Position numbers and translations under genes: made by a program
Notes under the pieces: generated by a model
What the model was told of the DNA's origin: nothing
Databases searched by the model: none
The model's input: only the letters and a program-made list of their open reading frames with translations
Assembly: GCF_029263785.1 (NCBI RefSeq)
Contig: NZ_JAJUFE010000020.1
Coordinates: 1 to 38,427 of the forward strand
DNA: 38,427 nucleotides
Reading direction: 5' to 3'
From: Pusillimonas sp.
GTDB lineage: Bacteria; Pseudomonadota; Gammaproteobacteria; Burkholderiales; Burkholderiaceae_B
Shown: piece by piece, positions 18,662-29,567 of the stretch
Position numbering within the stretch: the stretch's first letter is position 1
Layout: each line of letters opens with the position of its first letter

Positions 18662-19453
18662 CTATTTGGTAGAAGAAGAGGGAACGGGTGCCAGGGTAAT
18701 GGCGAATCCGTTGGCATAACGTAAATCGGCACTCTGCAGCGTCCGGCCGTCGAGTCGCTGAGCCAGCACTGGCCAGGCCTGAACGAAGCGTTGAATGCGG
18801 GTGGCAAAAGACAAAGCGCCCGAGCGTCCATGCGGATCAGCAACATCCGCAGCCGGATCCCGGCCCAGGCTGAGCCGAACCCCGCCAGACAACTCGACAG
18901 ACCAGGCATACCGTGGACTAAGCGTGATTTCGCTGACACTGACATTCAGCGGCGCAAACCAGCGAGCCAGCTCCGCATAACGCTGAACCACAAGGCGCTC
19001 GGAATTTGCAGGCCCATGGAATCTCGGCAAGCGTGCGTCGTCGGGCAACTCACCCTGATTCGCGCTAAAGGCTTCGCCCCAGGTATTGATCATCTGATCT
19101 TCATTCCACAACGCCAGCGGCTGTTGCTCTTCGAGTTGAACGTCCAGGCTGTTGGGCCACACACGACGAACGCGAGCGTGCCGGACCCAGGGAACGGTTT
19201 CAAGCAACTGGCGGGTTTCATCGAGGTCAATGGTGAAAAAATTGCCCGCAACCCGGCCGGCAATGGTCGCACGCACGCTGGCGGGCGATACATAGTGCAA
19301 GGTGTCTGCCTGCATGGGAGCAATTCGGATTTGCGCAATTGAAAAGTAGGGACGCTGGATCAACCAGACGACGACGCCCAGCAACATCGCCAACACCGCC
19401 AACAGAGTCAGCGAGTTTGCAACGAAGTTGATGATGCGAGCATCGTTGATCAC
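18662..19453 (-). CDS. ftsQ: Cell division protein FtsQ
   Basis: FtsQ is a bitopic divisome scaffold that links FtsA/FtsZ to FtsL, FtsB and the septal synthase. The 263-residue protein has a very short cytoplasmic part, a membrane segment (about 12-32), a POTRA domain (about 37-110, starting PYFSIAQIRI) and the FtsQ beta domain. The start is GTG, overlapping the ddlB stop as GTGA. The C-terminus (PVPSSSTK) is poorly conserved, as usual. Confidence 0.95.
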   Translation of the reverse strand: MINDARIINFVANSLTLLAVLAMLLGVVVWLIQRPYFSIAQIRIAPMQADTLHYVSPASVRATIAGRVAGNFFTIDLDETRQLLETVPWVRHARVRRVWPNSLDVQLEEQQPLALWNEDQMINTWGEAFSANQGELPDDARLPRFHGPANSERLVVQRYAELARWFAPLNVSVSEITLSPRYAWSVELSGGVRLSLGRDPAADVADPHGRSGALSFATRIQRFVQAWPVLAQRLDGRTLQSADLRYANGFAITLAPVPSSSTK

Positions 19454-20421
19454 GATTGCGCACCTCCATTAACCAAATTCGTATCTCCGGCTGCTACCTT
19501 GCACGAGGCCGTCTCGAGAATCGCCAGGCACAGATCTTCGTAGCTCATGCCATCAGCCTTGGCTCCCATAGGCACGAGGGAATGACTGGTCATGCCCGGC
19601 GAGGTGTTCATTTCGAGCAACCAGGGCTGTCCGCCGGCATCGAGCATGAGGTCGACTCGCCCCCACCCTTCACAGCCCAGCACCTCGTACGATCGTTCGG
19701 CAAGCCGCTGAATGTGTTCGGTAAGATCCTTGTCCAGGGCAGCCGGGCAAACATATTGAGTTTCATCGGACAGATACTTGTGCTCGTAGTCGTAATTACC
19801 GCCCGGAGCCACTATTTCAACGATGGGCAACGCGCGAGCGCCGCGCGGTCCGCCCAATAAGGGAACAGTAAGTTCCCGCCCTTCGATGAATTGCTCTGCC
19901 ATCACAGCCGCATCGAAGCGTGCCGCCAAACGGTAGGCCTGCGTCATCTGGCCCCTGTCCGTCACCTTGGTGACGCCCATGGTCGAACCTTCGTGCGGCG
20001 GCTTGACTATCAACGGCACACCGAGTCGATCTACAGCCTCGTCAAGGTGCTGCTCACCAAGCAGCACCATGTAGTCCGGGGTCGGCAGCCCCTCGTGCAG
20101 CCACACTTTTTTTGTCATCACCTTGTCCATAGACAAGCTGGATGCCATGGGCCCGCTACCTGTGTAAGGCAGCTTCATGAGTTCAAGCATTCCCTGAAGG
20201 GTTCCGTCCTCGCCATATCGACCGTGCAAGGCAATAAACACTCGGTCAAAACCAGCGTTGACCAGGTCGATGAGCGTATGGGTGCCAGTGTCGAACAAGT
20301 GGGCGTCAACGCCTGCACGACAAAGGGCCTCGTGGACACCACGTCCTGACATCAACGACACGTCCCGCTCGGCGGACTGTCCACCATACAGGACTCCAAC
20401 ACGGCCAAACCGGCTGTTCAT
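19450..20421 (-). CDS. ddlB: D-alanine-D-alanine ligase
   Basis: This ATP-grasp ligase makes the D-Ala-D-Ala dipeptide that MurF attaches to UDP-MurNAc-tripeptide. The 323 residues include the N-terminal signature [16 protein letters not shown] (11-26), the glycine-rich loop [11 protein letters not shown], and GRVDLM followed by [16 protein letters not shown] with the magnesium-binding Glu and Asn. It overlaps ftsQ by 4 nt downstream and murC by 4 nt upstream, typical of the cluster. Confidence 0.97.
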   Translation of the reverse strand: MNSRFGRVGVLYGGQSAERDVSLMSGRGVHEALCRAGVDAHLFDTGTHTLIDLVNAGFDRVFIALHGRYGEDGTLQGMLELMKLPYTGSGPMASSLSMDKVMTKKVWLHEGLPTPDYMVLLGEQHLDEAVDRLGVPLIVKPPHEGSTMGVTKVTDRGQMTQAYRLAARFDAAVMAEQFIEGRELTVPLLGGPRGARALPIVEIVAPGGNYDYEHKYLSDETQYVCPAALDKDLTEHIQRLAERSYEVLGCEGWGRVDLMLDAGGQPWLLEMNTSPGMTSHSLVPMGAKADGMSYEDLCLAILETASCKVAAGDTNLVNGGAQS

Positions 20422-21824
20422 ACCAACTCTCCAATCCGGGCGGGAACCCGGCTGATGCTGCCGGCGCCCATGACGACGACCACGTCGCCGTCTACAACAA
20501 AATTCATGATCGTTTCTGCCAGGTCGGCGACATCCTCGATGAAGACCGGCTCTACTTTTCCAGCCACCCGGATAGCGCGAGCCAGGGCGCGGCCATCTGC
20601 AGCCACCAGGGGCGCCTCGCCGGCAGGATACACATCGGTCAGCAAGACGGCATCTGCCTGGCTCAGAACGTGCACGAAATCTTCAAAACAGTCACGAGTA
20701 CGCGTATAGCGATGCGGCTGGAACGCCAGGACAATCCGCCGATCCGGCCATGCTCCGCGGGCGGCCTCAAGAGTGGCCGCCATCTCGACAGGGTGATGAC
20801 CGTAGTCGTCGACCAGGGTGAAACTTCCGCCCCCTCTGGCTTCCGACACCGGAAAGTCTCCGACCAGTGTGAAACGGCGTCCGACGCCATGAAAAGTTTC
20901 AAGTGCTTCCGCGATGGCCTGATCGCTTACACCCAACTCAGTCGCCACTGCGATAGCAGCCAGGGCATTGAGAACGTTATGCTTGCCGGGCAAGCTCAGA
21001 CGAACCGACAGAGTTGGAAGAGGGCCGGACACACTGCGACGCTCTACGTCAAACGCCATGGCGGTTCCGTCCGGCCGAACATTTACCGCGCGCACCAAAG
21101 CCTCGTCGTTGAAGCCATAGGTTGTGACCGGCCGTGAAATCAAGGGGATGATTTCACGAACGTTGGCGTCATCGCTGCACACTACCGCGCTGCCGTAGAA
21201 AGGAAGCCGCTGCGTAAACTCGATGAATGCGCTTTTAAGTCGCGCGACGTCATGACCATAGGTGTCCATATGGTCAACATCAATGTTTGTGATGATGGCC
21301 ATGACGGGCAACAGGTTCAGGAAAGATGCGTCGGATTCGTCGGCTTCCACCACAATGTATTCACCCTGACCCAGACGTGCGTTGGCGCCGGCCGATGTCA
21401 GGCGTCCGCCAATGACGAATGTCGGATCGAGGCCTCCTCCGGCCAGCACGCTGGCGACAAGACTTGTGGTGGTCGTCTTGCCGTGCGTGCCTGCTACCGC
21501 GATTCCACGCTTCAGTCGCATCAGCTCGGCAAGCATCAGGGCACGAGGCACAACAGGGATACGCGCGGCACGGGCGGCCAGTACCTCTGGATTATCCGCT
21601 GATACGGCTGTCGATGTGACGATGGCGCCTACACCTTGCACATTGGCCGCATCATGGCCAATACTGACCTTCGCTCCAAGTTGTTCGAGCCGGCGTGTCA
21701 CGCTGGACTCCTGCATGTCTGAACCGCTGATGGCGTAGCCGAGGTTCAGCAGGACTTCGGCAATACCGCTCATGCCCGAGCCGCCAATGCCAACAAAATG
21801 GATGCTTTGTATTCTGTGTTTCAT
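20418..21824 (-). CDS. murC: UDP-N-acetylmuramate-L-alanine ligase MurC
   Basis: MurC adds L-alanine to UDP-MurNAc, the first amino-acid step in building the stem peptide. The 468-residue protein has the N-terminal Rossmann motif [12 protein letters not shown] (12-23), the P-loop [10 protein letters not shown] (111-120) and the C-terminal [20 protein letters not shown] with the substrate-contacting DDYGHHP. Length matches the family. It overlaps ddlB and murG by 4 nt each. Confidence 0.98.
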   Translation of the reverse strand: MKHRIQSIHFVGIGGSGMSGIAEVLLNLGYAISGSDMQESSVTRRLEQLGAKVSIGHDAANVQGVGAIVTSTAVSADNPEVLAARAARIPVVPRALMLAELMRLKRGIAVAGTHGKTTTTSLVASVLAGGGLDPTFVIGGRLTSAGANARLGQGEYIVVEADESDASFLNLLPVMAIITNIDVDHMDTYGHDVARLKSAFIEFTQRLPFYGSAVVCSDDANVREIIPLISRPVTTYGFNDEALVRAVNVRPDGTAMAFDVERRSVSGPLPTLSVRLSLPGKHNVLNALAAIAVATELGVSDQAIAEALETFHGVGRRFTLVGDFPVSEARGGGSFTLVDDYGHHPVEMAATLEAARGAWPDRRIVLAFQPHRYTRTRDCFEDFVHVLSQADAVLLTDVYPAGEAPLVAADGRALARAIRVAGKVEPVFIEDVADLAETIMNFVVDGDVVVVMGAGSISRVPARIGELV

Positions 21825-22894
21825 TCAGCTCTCCCTGCCACATTCTCGCAGGCGTCTGCTATCTGTTGAGCCGCATTCAGGCTGGCATGCTCATGCGCGT
21901 GCCCGGCGTAACGGGCCAGCTCCTCCCGACTGCGTTCCCTTAGCCAGCCGGCCAGCCATTCGGGCGTGAAATCGGATTGCTTCTGCATCCAGGCACCATT
22001 GCAGTCACTGAGGTAGCGCGCATTGGCAGTCTGATGGTCGTCGATGGCATGTGGCAGAGGAATAAACAACGCAGCGACGCCGGCGGCGGCCACCTCGGCT
22101 ACCGTCATGGCTCCGGCACGACACAGCAACAAATCTGCTTCACCCAGCTGCGCCGCCATATCATCAATGAATGCATGGCATTCCGCCCTCACCCCCGCGT
22201 TCTGATAGCGTTGCTTGACGCTGTCGATATGCTGGGCCCCCGCCTGATGCACAACAACGGGGCGTGCGTCGACGGGCAACATGGCCAAAGCCGCCGGCAC
22301 GACTTCGTTGAGCACATGGGCCCCGAGGCTCCCGCCTACTACCAACAAACGAAGCGAACCCTGGCGGCGCGCGTACCGTTCGGACGCAGGGGGTAGTGCC
22401 AGCACTTCCTGGCGAACGGGATTGCCCACCATCAGAGCACCGGGCAACGCGCCCGGAAATCCGGTGAGTACCTTTCGAGCCATTCGCGCCAACATGCGAT
22501 TGGCTGTACCAGCGATGGCGTTCTGCTCATGCACCACAATCGGAATGCCTGCCAGCCTCGCCATGAGGCCGCCAGGCACTGCAACGTAGCCACCCATGCC
22601 CAGAACGACATCGGGTCGCACCCCGGCAAGTACCTTTCGCGCTTGACGACAAGCCGTGGCAAGGCCAAAGGGCAATTTCAGCAGTGCTGCAAGCCCTTTC
22701 CCACGAACTCCCGAAAAATGGAGAGCTTCGAGCGGGATGTCGTGCCGGGGTACTATCTGCCCTTCCATCCGCTCGGGGTTGCCCAGCCACACGACGTTCC
22801 AGCCGCGTTTGCGCATTTCGTGCGCCACAGCCAGGCCAGGCATGATATGCCCGCCGGTTCCCCCTGCCATGATCAGGATGGTTCGCGCGCTCAT
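21821..22894 (-). CDS. murG: Lipid II synthase MurG
   Basis: MurG is the peripheral inner-membrane glycosyltransferase that adds N-acetylglucosamine to lipid I, giving lipid II. The 357 residues show the GT-B fold signatures: N-terminal [16 protein letters not shown] (9-24), [16 protein letters not shown], and the C-terminal donor-site stretch with [17 protein letters not shown] and [16 protein letters not shown]. It overlaps ftsW and murC by 4 nt each. In Bordetella MurG is reported to scaffold the fused MurE-MurF, so the two may also work together here. Confidence 0.98.
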   Translation of the reverse strand: MSARTILIMAGGTGGHIMPGLAVAHEMRKRGWNVVWLGNPERMEGQIVPRHDIPLEALHFSGVRGKGLAALLKLPFGLATACRQARKVLAGVRPDVVLGMGGYVAVPGGLMARLAGIPIVVHEQNAIAGTANRMLARMARKVLTGFPGALPGALMVGNPVRQEVLALPPASERYARRQGSLRLLVVGGSLGAHVLNEVVPAALAMLPVDARPVVVHQAGAQHIDSVKQRYQNAGVRAECHAFIDDMAAQLGEADLLLCRAGAMTVAEVAAAGVAALFIPLPHAIDDHQTANARYLSDCNGAWMQKQSDFTPEWLAGWLRERSREELARYAGHAHEHASLNAAQQIADACENVAGRAE

Positions 22895-24084
22895 GTGCGT
22901 TTACCCCTCATCATGTTGCGATTTTCGTAGTCGACCCTCAGCAGCAGCCCGACCGCGACCAGATTCATCACCACGCCCGTGCCGCCATAGCTGACCAGAG
23001 GCAAGGTAAGCCCTTTCGTGGGCAGCAGCCCGACGCACACTCCTATGTTGATGAACGTCTGGATTCCGAACCACAGGGCCACACCCTGCGCAACGAGACC
23101 GTTGAAAATCCGCTCCATGGCGACGGCCTGACGGCCAATATCGAAGGCCCGCCAGACCAGGAAGGCAAAGACAAGAATTAGACTGGCCACACCCACGAAG
23201 CCAAGTTCCTCGCCTATTACGGCGACGATGAAATCCGTATGTGCTTCGGGCAGATAGTGAAGTTTCTCGACGCTGGCTCCCAGTCCTACGCCGAACCATT
23301 CTCCGCGGCCCAGGGCAATCAGCGAGTGTGATAACTGATAGGCACTGCCATAGGCATTGTCCGGGTTCCAGGGATCGAGGTAGGCAAAGAGCCTTTCTCT
23401 GCGCCATGGGGACAACCAGATCAACAACAGAAAGCTGCCTATCAGAACAGCCAGCAAGCTTGAAAAGAGTTTGCCGTTGATACCACCAATGAAAAGTATC
23501 CCGACGGCAATAGCGACAATGACCATGAAAGCGCCCAGATCCGGCTCTGCCAGAACGACCATGCCCACCGCGGCCAACGCGCAAGCCATTGGCATGAAGC
23601 CACGCATGAAGTTCTGCATGTGCTCTTGCTTGCGCACTGTGTACTCGGCCGCAAACAACAGCATGGCCACTTTCATGAGCTCGGACGGCTGGAAGTTGAC
23701 GATACCCAGAGGCAACCAGCGGCGCGCACCATTGACTTCACGGCCAATGCCTGGAATCAGGACGATAACCAGCAACAGCATGCAAATCAGAAAGAGCGGC
23801 ACTGCTGCCTTTTGCCATACACGCATTGGAATGCTCAGGGCAACTCCCAGGGCCAATACACCCAGCAAAATGAAGAGTCCATGGCGCATGACAAAATAAA
23901 ATCGGCCATAGCTTGCGTATCGCGGTCCGTCGGCAAGTGCAATGGAGGCTGAATAAACCATCAGCAGACCGAACAGTACCAGCGCCGCCGTCGCAATGAT
24001 GACCGCAAAGTCGAAACTGGGCATGGCGGTACGCCCTGGACGGACCGCGTTCACGCTGGAGGTCAGTTCGGCAAAAAGACTCAT
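22891..24084 (-). CDS. ftsW: Septal peptidoglycan polymerase FtsW
   Basis: FtsW is the SEDS-family glycosyltransferase that polymerises lipid II at the septum in a complex with FtsI. The 397-residue protein is strongly hydrophobic, with about ten membrane helices beginning near residue 25 ([21 protein letters not shown]). Family motifs include [36 protein letters not shown] and the C-terminal [15 protein letters not shown]. It overlaps murD and murG by 4 nt each. Confidence 0.98.
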   Translation of the reverse strand: MSLFAELTSSVNAVRPGRTAMPSFDFAVIIATAALVLFGLLMVYSASIALADGPRYASYGRFYFVMRHGLFILLGVLALGVALSIPMRVWQKAAVPLFLICMLLLVIVLIPGIGREVNGARRWLPLGIVNFQPSELMKVAMLLFAAEYTVRKQEHMQNFMRGFMPMACALAAVGMVVLAEPDLGAFMVIVAIAVGILFIGGINGKLFSSLLAVLIGSFLLLIWLSPWRRERLFAYLDPWNPDNAYGSAYQLSHSLIALGRGEWFGVGLGASVEKLHYLPEAHTDFIVAVIGEELGFVGVASLILVFAFLVWRAFDIGRQAVAMERIFNGLVAQGVALWFGIQTFINIGVCVGLLPTKGLTLPLVSYGGTGVVMNLVAVGLLLRVDYENRNMMRGKRT

Positions 24085-25610
24085 GCGACCTCCCCGTTAT
24101 CCAGTGCCAAGGACTGGACGGCATCGACAAACGCCTGGCCCCGGTGAACATAATCGCGGAACATGTCCAGGCTGGCACACGCCGGCGACAACAGGACCGC
24201 ATCCCCCGGTTTGGCCAAGGCAAAACCTTGAGCGACAGCATCGTCCATCGACGCTGCACGTTGCATTGGCACCTGGGTATCGCGCAATGCCTGCGCAATT
24301 TCGTCGGCGTCCTGACCGATCAGCACAACCGCACGGGCATATTCTTTTGCCGCCGCGGCGAGCGGCGAGAAGTCTTGCCCCTTTCCGAGACCGCCGGCAA
24401 TGAGCACGACGGGCTGGCCCAATCCCTGAAGCGCCGCCAATGTCGCACCAATGTTCGTACCCTTGCTGTCGTTGATAAAGTCCACTGCGCCAATGCTGCG
24501 AACGAACTCGACACGGTTCGGTTCGCCGGCGTAGTCTCGCAAAGCGTGCAGCAATCCCGCCCATCCCGCACCAAGGCTGCGCATCAGGCACAGTGCGGCC
24601 ATCGCGTTGAGCGCGTTGTGCAGGCCTCGCACCCGCAGCGCATCTACCGGCATCAGCCGGCCAAGCCTGCCTTCAGCTCGCCGCGGTGGGGCAGCATCTT
24701 TCTTTCGACGTCCGCCGGGCGTGGGGGTGTCTTGTTCGTCGGCTTCGCTGTGGGCGAGCCAATCCAGACCTTCGCTGCCGTCCAGACCAAGGTCTCCGTC
24801 CCATTTGGGAGTGCCCGATCCAAAACTTCGCACCTTGGGCATCTGGAGGTCTTCGACCATGGCCAGCACGCCCGGATCATCGCGATTGACTATGGCCACA
24901 CTTGCCATGCCCAAGAGTCGTGCCTTGGCCGCGGCATACGCCTCCATGGATCCGTGCCAGTCAAGGTGGTCCTGACTCAGGTTCAACACGACTGCTGCAT
25001 CAGGCTTGAGACTAAGAGTAGATTCCAGCTGAAAACTGGACAGCTCAAGCACCCATACATCGGGCAGCTCCTGCCTGTCGCATGCATCAAGCAATGCAGC
25101 CAGGGCCGCCGGACCGATATTCCCGGCCGCGCGGGCAGTGAAGCCAGTGGCGATCGCCATGTGCCGCGCCATCGAAACTACGGTAGTTTTTCCATTGGTG
25201 CCGGTTACGGCCAGGAGCTTGGGCGTGTAGTCTTGCTGGGCAAGATCCTTGAGGGCACGCGCGAAAAGCTCTATCTCGCCAATGACTTCAATGCCGCCCT
25301 GAGCAGCCAGTTCAATCAGAGCGGCCACCGGCTCCTGGCTCGGAGACAGGCCTGGGCTGATCACAATGCAGCACACATCCCGCAAGGCTTCCGGACCAAA
25401 ATATTCGGAGCCCAGGAAGTACTCAACGTCAGCGTCCTGAAGATTGCGTTGCAGTTCCTCCAACCCGCCGGGCTGCTTGCGCGTGTCCAGCACACGCAAC
25501 GGCGCGCCGTGTCGTGCGCACCACCTGGCTGCGGCGACACCGGTCTGCCCCAAACCCAGGATCAGGGTTCGGGCATCAGTTCGGATCGAGGAAAATGAAA
25601 AATCGCTCAT
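24081..25610 (-). CDS. murD: UDP-N-acetylmuramoyl-L-alanine-D-glutamate ligase MurD, with insertion
   Basis: MurD adds D-glutamate to UDP-MurNAc-L-Ala. The 509-residue protein has the N-terminal [14 protein letters not shown] (17-30), the P-loop VTGTNGKTT (135-143), ELSSFQLE (189-196) and [11 protein letters not shown] (210-220). It is about 70 residues longer than E. coli MurD (438). Part of the excess is a hydrophilic, charged stretch around 284-316 (with [15 protein letters not shown]), placed just before the conserved [10 protein letters not shown] of the central domain, so it is probably a disordered surface loop. Overlaps mraY and ftsW by 4 nt each. Confidence 0.97.
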   Translation of the reverse strand: MSDFSFSSIRTDARTLILGLGQTGVAAARWCARHGAPLRVLDTRKQPGGLEELQRNLQDADVEYFLGSEYFGPEALRDVCCIVISPGLSPSQEPVAALIELAAQGGIEVIGEIELFARALKDLAQQDYTPKLLAVTGTNGKTTVVSMARHMAIATGFTARAAGNIGPAALAALLDACDRQELPDVWVLELSSFQLESTLSLKPDAAVVLNLSQDHLDWHGSMEAYAAAKARLLGMASVAIVNRDDPGVLAMVEDLQMPKVRSFGSGTPKWDGDLGLDGSEGLDWLAHSEADEQDTPTPGGRRKKDAAPPRRAEGRLGRLMPVDALRVRGLHNALNAMAALCLMRSLGAGWAGLLHALRDYAGEPNRVEFVRSIGAVDFINDSKGTNIGATLAALQGLGQPVVLIAGGLGKGQDFSPLAAAAKEYARAVVLIGQDADEIAQALRDTQVPMQRAASMDDAVAQGFALAKPGDAVLLSPACASLDMFRDYVHRGQAFVDAVQSLALDNGEVA

Positions 25611-26779
25611 CTAAGTTTGAGTGTTGCCAGTCCGACCAGTACGAGAATCATCGTGATGATCCAGAAGCGAACCACGACTTGTGTCTCTTTCCATCCGCCT
25701 ACTTCAAAATGATGATGCAGCGGTGCCATACGCAAAATTCGCCTGCCCTCTCCATATCGTCGTTTCGTATATTTGAAATACGCGACCTGTACCATCACTG
25801 ACAGGGTCTCGACCACAAACACCCCGCCCATGATGAAAAGCACGATCTCTTGCCTGACGATCACCGCGATGGTGCCCAGTGCACCTCCCAGAGCCAGCGC
25901 GCCCACATCACCCATGAAAACCTGGGCGGGATATGCGTTGAACCACAAGAAGGCCAGGCCTGCCCCGGCAATGGCGGCACACAACACCATTACCTCGGAC
26001 GCGCCGGGAATATAGGGAAACAGCAGGTATTTCGAGTAATCGACCCGACCCACCACATAGGCAAAGATGCCCAGGGCACTTCCGATCATTACTGTCGGCA
26101 TGATGGCCAGGCCGTCAAGACCATCCGTCAGATTCACCGCGTTGCTGGTACCGACAATCACAAACCACGTCAGGGCAACAAAGCCTATGACGCCAAGCGG
26201 ATAGCTGATGCTCTTGAAGAAAGGCACGATCAGGTCGGCACGTGTCGGCAGGGGCAAGGAAAAGCCGCTCAAGACCCAGTCACGGAAAAGCGGCCACAGC
26301 TCGGCATTTGCAGGGGCCGACACGGCGAAAGCCAGATAAACGGCGGCAACGAGCCCGATGAGCGCCTGCCAGAAGAACTTGCGCCGCGCCGACATGCCCT
26401 CTGGATCGCGATTGACGACTTTCTTGTAGTCGTCAGCCCAACCGATCCATCCAAACCCGAAAGTGACCAGCAGCACCACCCACACGAAACGGTTGGTCCA
26501 GTCGGCCCAAAGCAAGGTACTGACCGCGATGGCGATAAGGATCAAGGCGCCGCCCATTGTGGGAGTGCCATTTTTTTGCAGATGCGATTCCGGACCATAA
26601 CCCCGCACAGCCTGACCGATCTTCAGTTCGGTCAGCTTGCGTATGACCCAGGGGCCTGCGACCAGGCCGATCAGCAAGGCCGTACCGCAGGCAAGCACGG
26701 CGCGAAACGTAATGTATTCGAAGACTCCGAAAGCCCGTATATGCGAATCGGATAACCAGCGGGCGAGTTCAAGCAACAT
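25607..26779 (-). CDS. mraY: Phospho-MurNAc-pentapeptide translocase MraY
   Basis: MraY is the integral membrane enzyme that joins phospho-MurNAc-pentapeptide to undecaprenyl phosphate, giving lipid I. The 390-residue protein has about ten membrane helices and the motifs [10 protein letters not shown]-like [13 protein letters not shown] (68-80), GWADDYKK (113-120) with the catalytic aspartates, [11 protein letters not shown] (213-223) and a C-terminal MAPLHHHFE. The ATG at 26779 lies 6 nt after GGAG and overlaps the end of murEF by 11 nt. The longer frame adds six residues without support. Confidence 0.98.
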   Translation of the reverse strand: MLLELARWLSDSHIRAFGVFEYITFRAVLACGTALLIGLVAGPWVIRKLTELKIGQAVRGYGPESHLQKNGTPTMGGALILIAIAVSTLLWADWTNRFVWVVLLVTFGFGWIGWADDYKKVVNRDPEGMSARRKFFWQALIGLVAAVYLAFAVSAPANAELWPLFRDWVLSGFSLPLPTRADLIVPFFKSISYPLGVIGFVALTWFVIVGTSNAVNLTDGLDGLAIMPTVMIGSALGIFAYVVGRVDYSKYLLFPYIPGASEVMVLCAAIAGAGLAFLWFNAYPAQVFMGDVGALALGGALGTIAVIVRQEIVLFIMGGVFVVETLSVMVQVAYFKYTKRRYGEGRRILRMAPLHHHFEVGGWKETQVVVRFWIITMILVLVGLATLKLR

Positions 26780-29567
26780 TGTGATCTCCTTCGGCAACCG
26801 CCTGGAGTTGTTGTTTAAATCCTTGAACTACTCTTTCCATACGTGTACTGCGGGAGCCTTTTACGAGAATATTGGCGGGTGCCAAAGCGACCAGACGCTG
26901 CAGCAACGCATCGATGTCATCAAAAGATTCGGCGTGCTCACCGAACGCCTCGGCGCATTGGCGAGCCGCTGGTCCGAAAGTCAAAAGGTTGTCAACGCCT
27001 TTCTGCCGGGCATAGGCTCCGACTTCTGCATGCATGGCGGGGCCCTGATCACCCACTTCGGCCATGTCGCCCAGGACAAGGACTTTTCTGCCCGACAGCT
27101 GCGACAGCACATCGATGGCTGCACGCACAGAATCGGGGTTCGCATTATACGTATCGTCGATCAGCTGAAGTCCACCCGGCAGCGGCGTAGGTTGCATGCG
27201 TCCTGATACCGGATCAAACGACTGAAGCCCTGCCGCTATGGCAGTCAAGGGAGCCCCGGCGGCGATTGAACAAGTGGCGGCGGCCAGCGCGTTGCGCAAA
27301 TTGTGCAGGCCTGGCGCTTTCAGATTGATCAGTACCGAACCCTCTGGAGTGTCCAGCCGGAACCCGGTGCGCGTCGGCTCGGCGTGTATGTCGTCGGCCC
27401 GAACATCAGCGCCGCGGTCAAGACCAAATGTCAGGACGCGACGATCCTGAGCCAGCTCGCGCCAAAGCGATGTGTAGACGTCGTCAGCGGGAAACACTGC
27501 CACTCCGTCTTCTGGCAATGCGCCAAGTACGCTTCCGTTCTCTCGGGCAACGGCTTCAACCGTGTGCATGAACTCCTGATGCTCACGTTGCGCGTTATTT
27601 ACCAGAGCGACTGTAGGTTGCGCCAAATCGGCAAGCATCGCGATCTCGCCGGGATGATTCATGCCCAGCTCAAGAACAGCAGCCCGGTGCGTGGCCTTGA
27701 GTTCGAGCAGTGTCAGCGGTACACCCAGCTCGTTATTCAGATTGCCCCGTGTCCATAACGCCCCGGACTCTCCAAGCCACGCGCGCAGTATCGAAGCGAT
27801 CATTTCCTTGGTTGTGGTCTTGCCGTTACTTCCCGTGACAGCAATGGTCGGGATATCAAAGCTTCGGCGCCACTCAGAGCCCAGCAGCCTCAACACCGTA
27901 CCGGTGTCGCCTAGTTCGAATTGCCGCAGAGTGATCTGGGAGTTTCGCCGCGCCACGATCGCCGCCAGGGCACCGGCCTGCTGCACCTGAGCAAGATAAT
28001 CATGGCCATCGAAGCGCTCGCCCACCAGCGCCAGGAAAATCTGCCCGGGCTGAATACGGCGCGAATCCGTGCTGATTGCAGCGCCACGGCGCCAGGTCAA
28101 AGCCAGGGTGGACCACTCCCGGTCGTCAAACGGGTGACGCTGCCCGGCAATTTCCTGATAGGTTTCATGTCCCTTGCCCGCAAGGAGAACGACGTCATTT
28201 GGCTCTGCCTGCCAGATCGCACGCAGGATGGCGGCAGCACGATCGGGTTCGACTTCTGGACGTACGCTCATCCCTTGAAGAATGTCATCGAGAATGACCA
28301 ACGGATCTTCGGACCGGGGATTATCGTTGGTCAGAATGACCTTGTCGGCGAGTCTGCCGGCAATTTGCCCCATGCGCGGACGCTTGGCTTTGTCGCGATC
28401 ACCACCGCAGCCAAACACACAGATCAAACGCCCCGCCCGAGCTGTGGCGGTTTCACGTAGTGCCTCCAACGCCCGGCTCAGCGCATCGGGCGTGTGAGCG
28501 TAATCCACGATAACCATAGGCTCACCGCCCGAACCGGTACCGCCCGAGTCGATGGCCTCGACAACCTGAAGTCTCCCCCCCACAGATCGCAAGGCTGACA
28601 GGGCCCGGGCGATCCGGGTCGTGGACCATCCCAACTGCCCCAGTACTCCGGCAATCAGCAACAGATTGGAAACGTTATGCAGTCCGACCAGACGCGTGAC
28701 AAGCTGGGCCGTCCGTTCACCCATCGACAGGTTGAACACCAAGCCATATGTACCTGTATGGACATCTCCGGCCTGAACGGTTGCGCCGGCGTTCTGGTCA
28801 AGCGAGTATGTATCCAGATCAATATCCCGGATCAGAGAGACAAGCTCGCGGCCTGCCGGATCGTCGATGTTCACGACAGCAGACTGCAGGCCTGGCCGGT
28901 TGAACAGCGAAAACTTGGCCGCCTTGTACTGGTCGAAGGTGGAGTGGTAATCGAGGTGATCGTGGGTCAGGTTAGTAAAGCCGGCAATCCGGATATTGAC
29001 TGCAGCAAGCCTGCCCTGATCGAGCCCGATGGACGATGCCTCAATGGCAGCGACGGTTGCTCCCGCATCGCGGATGGCCGCCAGACTGCGATGAACCGTA
29101 ATCACATCCGGGGTCGTCAAGGCGCCACCCAGGTTTGTTCCGTCGGGCAATGTCACGCCCAATGTGCCTACCGTGCCGCACGGCTCGTCTGCGCCATTCA
29201 GAGCGGCGGCCAACCACTGCACTGAGGACGTCTTGCCGTTGGTGCCGGTTATCGCCACCACCGTCAGCGTTTCGGACGGCTTTCCATACCATTCATGCGC
29301 GATCAGGCCCAGAATTTGAGTCAGGCCTTCAACCAGCAAAACATTGGGATCAGCGTTTGCGACCTCGTCATTTACCGCGTCGGCTTCGACCAGAACGGCC
29401 GCGGCACCACTTTCCAGCGCTTGGGCAATATAAGAGCGGCCATCGGAAGCCAGGCCAGGGCAAGCGAAGAACACGTCACCGCTCTGGATCTGGCGCGAAT
29501 CAAGGCAAAGATGAGCCGAACGCGATGCGCGTGCAGCAATCCACTGGATTATTTGATCGATATTCAT
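26769..29567 (-). CDS. murEF: MurE-MurF fusion ligase
   Basis: One 932-residue protein carries two consecutive ligases of the stem-peptide pathway. The MurE half (about 1-490) adds meso-diaminopimelate: it has the P-loop GTNGKTS (108-114), [12 protein letters not shown] (197-208) and the DNPR motif (415-418) typical of the meso-DAP-specific enzymes. The MurF half (about 495-932) adds D-Ala-D-Ala: it has the P-loop GSNGKTTT (579-586), [12 protein letters not shown] (607-618), [11 protein letters not shown] (633-643) and DTYNANPDS. The junction is very short; MurF seems to begin at its STDSRR strand without its usual first 25-30 residues. No stop codon or separate murF start is seen. Such a fusion is known in Bordetella, so channelling of the intermediate between the two sites is plausible. 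Overlaps ftsI by 4 nt. Confidence 0.97.
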   Translation of the reverse strand: MNIDQIIQWIAARASRSAHLCLDSRQIQSGDVFFACPGLASDGRSYIAQALESGAAAVLVEADAVNDEVANADPNVLLVEGLTQILGLIAHEWYGKPSETLTVVAITGTNGKTSSVQWLAAALNGADEPCGTVGTLGVTLPDGTNLGGALTTPDVITVHRSLAAIRDAGATVAAIEASSIGLDQGRLAAVNIRIAGFTNLTHDHLDYHSTFDQYKAAKFSLFNRPGLQSAVVNIDDPAGRELVSLIRDIDLDTYSLDQNAGATVQAGDVHTGTYGLVFNLSMGERTAQLVTRLVGLHNVSNLLLIAGVLGQLGWSTTRIARALSALRSVGGRLQVVEAIDSGGTGSGGEPMVIVDYAHTPDALSRALEALRETATARAGRLICVFGCGGDRDKAKRPRMGQIAGRLADKVILTNDNPRSEDPLVILDDILQGMSVRPEVEPDRAAAILRAIWQAEPNDVVLLAGKGHETYQEIAGQRHPFDDREWSTLALTWRRGAAISTDSRRIQPGQIFLALVGERFDGHDYLAQVQQAGALAAIVARRNSQITLRQFELGDTGTVLRLLGSEWRRSFDIPTIAVTGSNGKTTTKEMIASILRAWLGESGALWTRGNLNNELGVPLTLLELKATHRAAVLELGMNHPGEIAMLADLAQPTVALVNNAQREHQEFMHTVEAVARENGSVLGALPEDGVAVFPADDVYTSLWRELAQDRRVLTFGLDRGADVRADDIHAEPTRTGFRLDTPEGSVLINLKAPGLHNLRNALAAATCSIAAGAPLTAIAAGLQSFDPVSGRMQPTPLPGGLQLIDDTYNANPDSVRAAIDVLSQLSGRKVLVLGDMAEVGDQGPAMHAEVGAYARQKGVDNLLTFGPAARQCAEAFGEHAESFDDIDALLQRLVALAPANILVKGSRSTRMERVVQGFKQQLQAVAEGDHNVA

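Noticed and set aside
24144-25598. 484-residue plus-strand reading frame opposite murD
   Set aside because: It is antisense to murD with no domain pattern; the composition reflects the reverse of murD codons.
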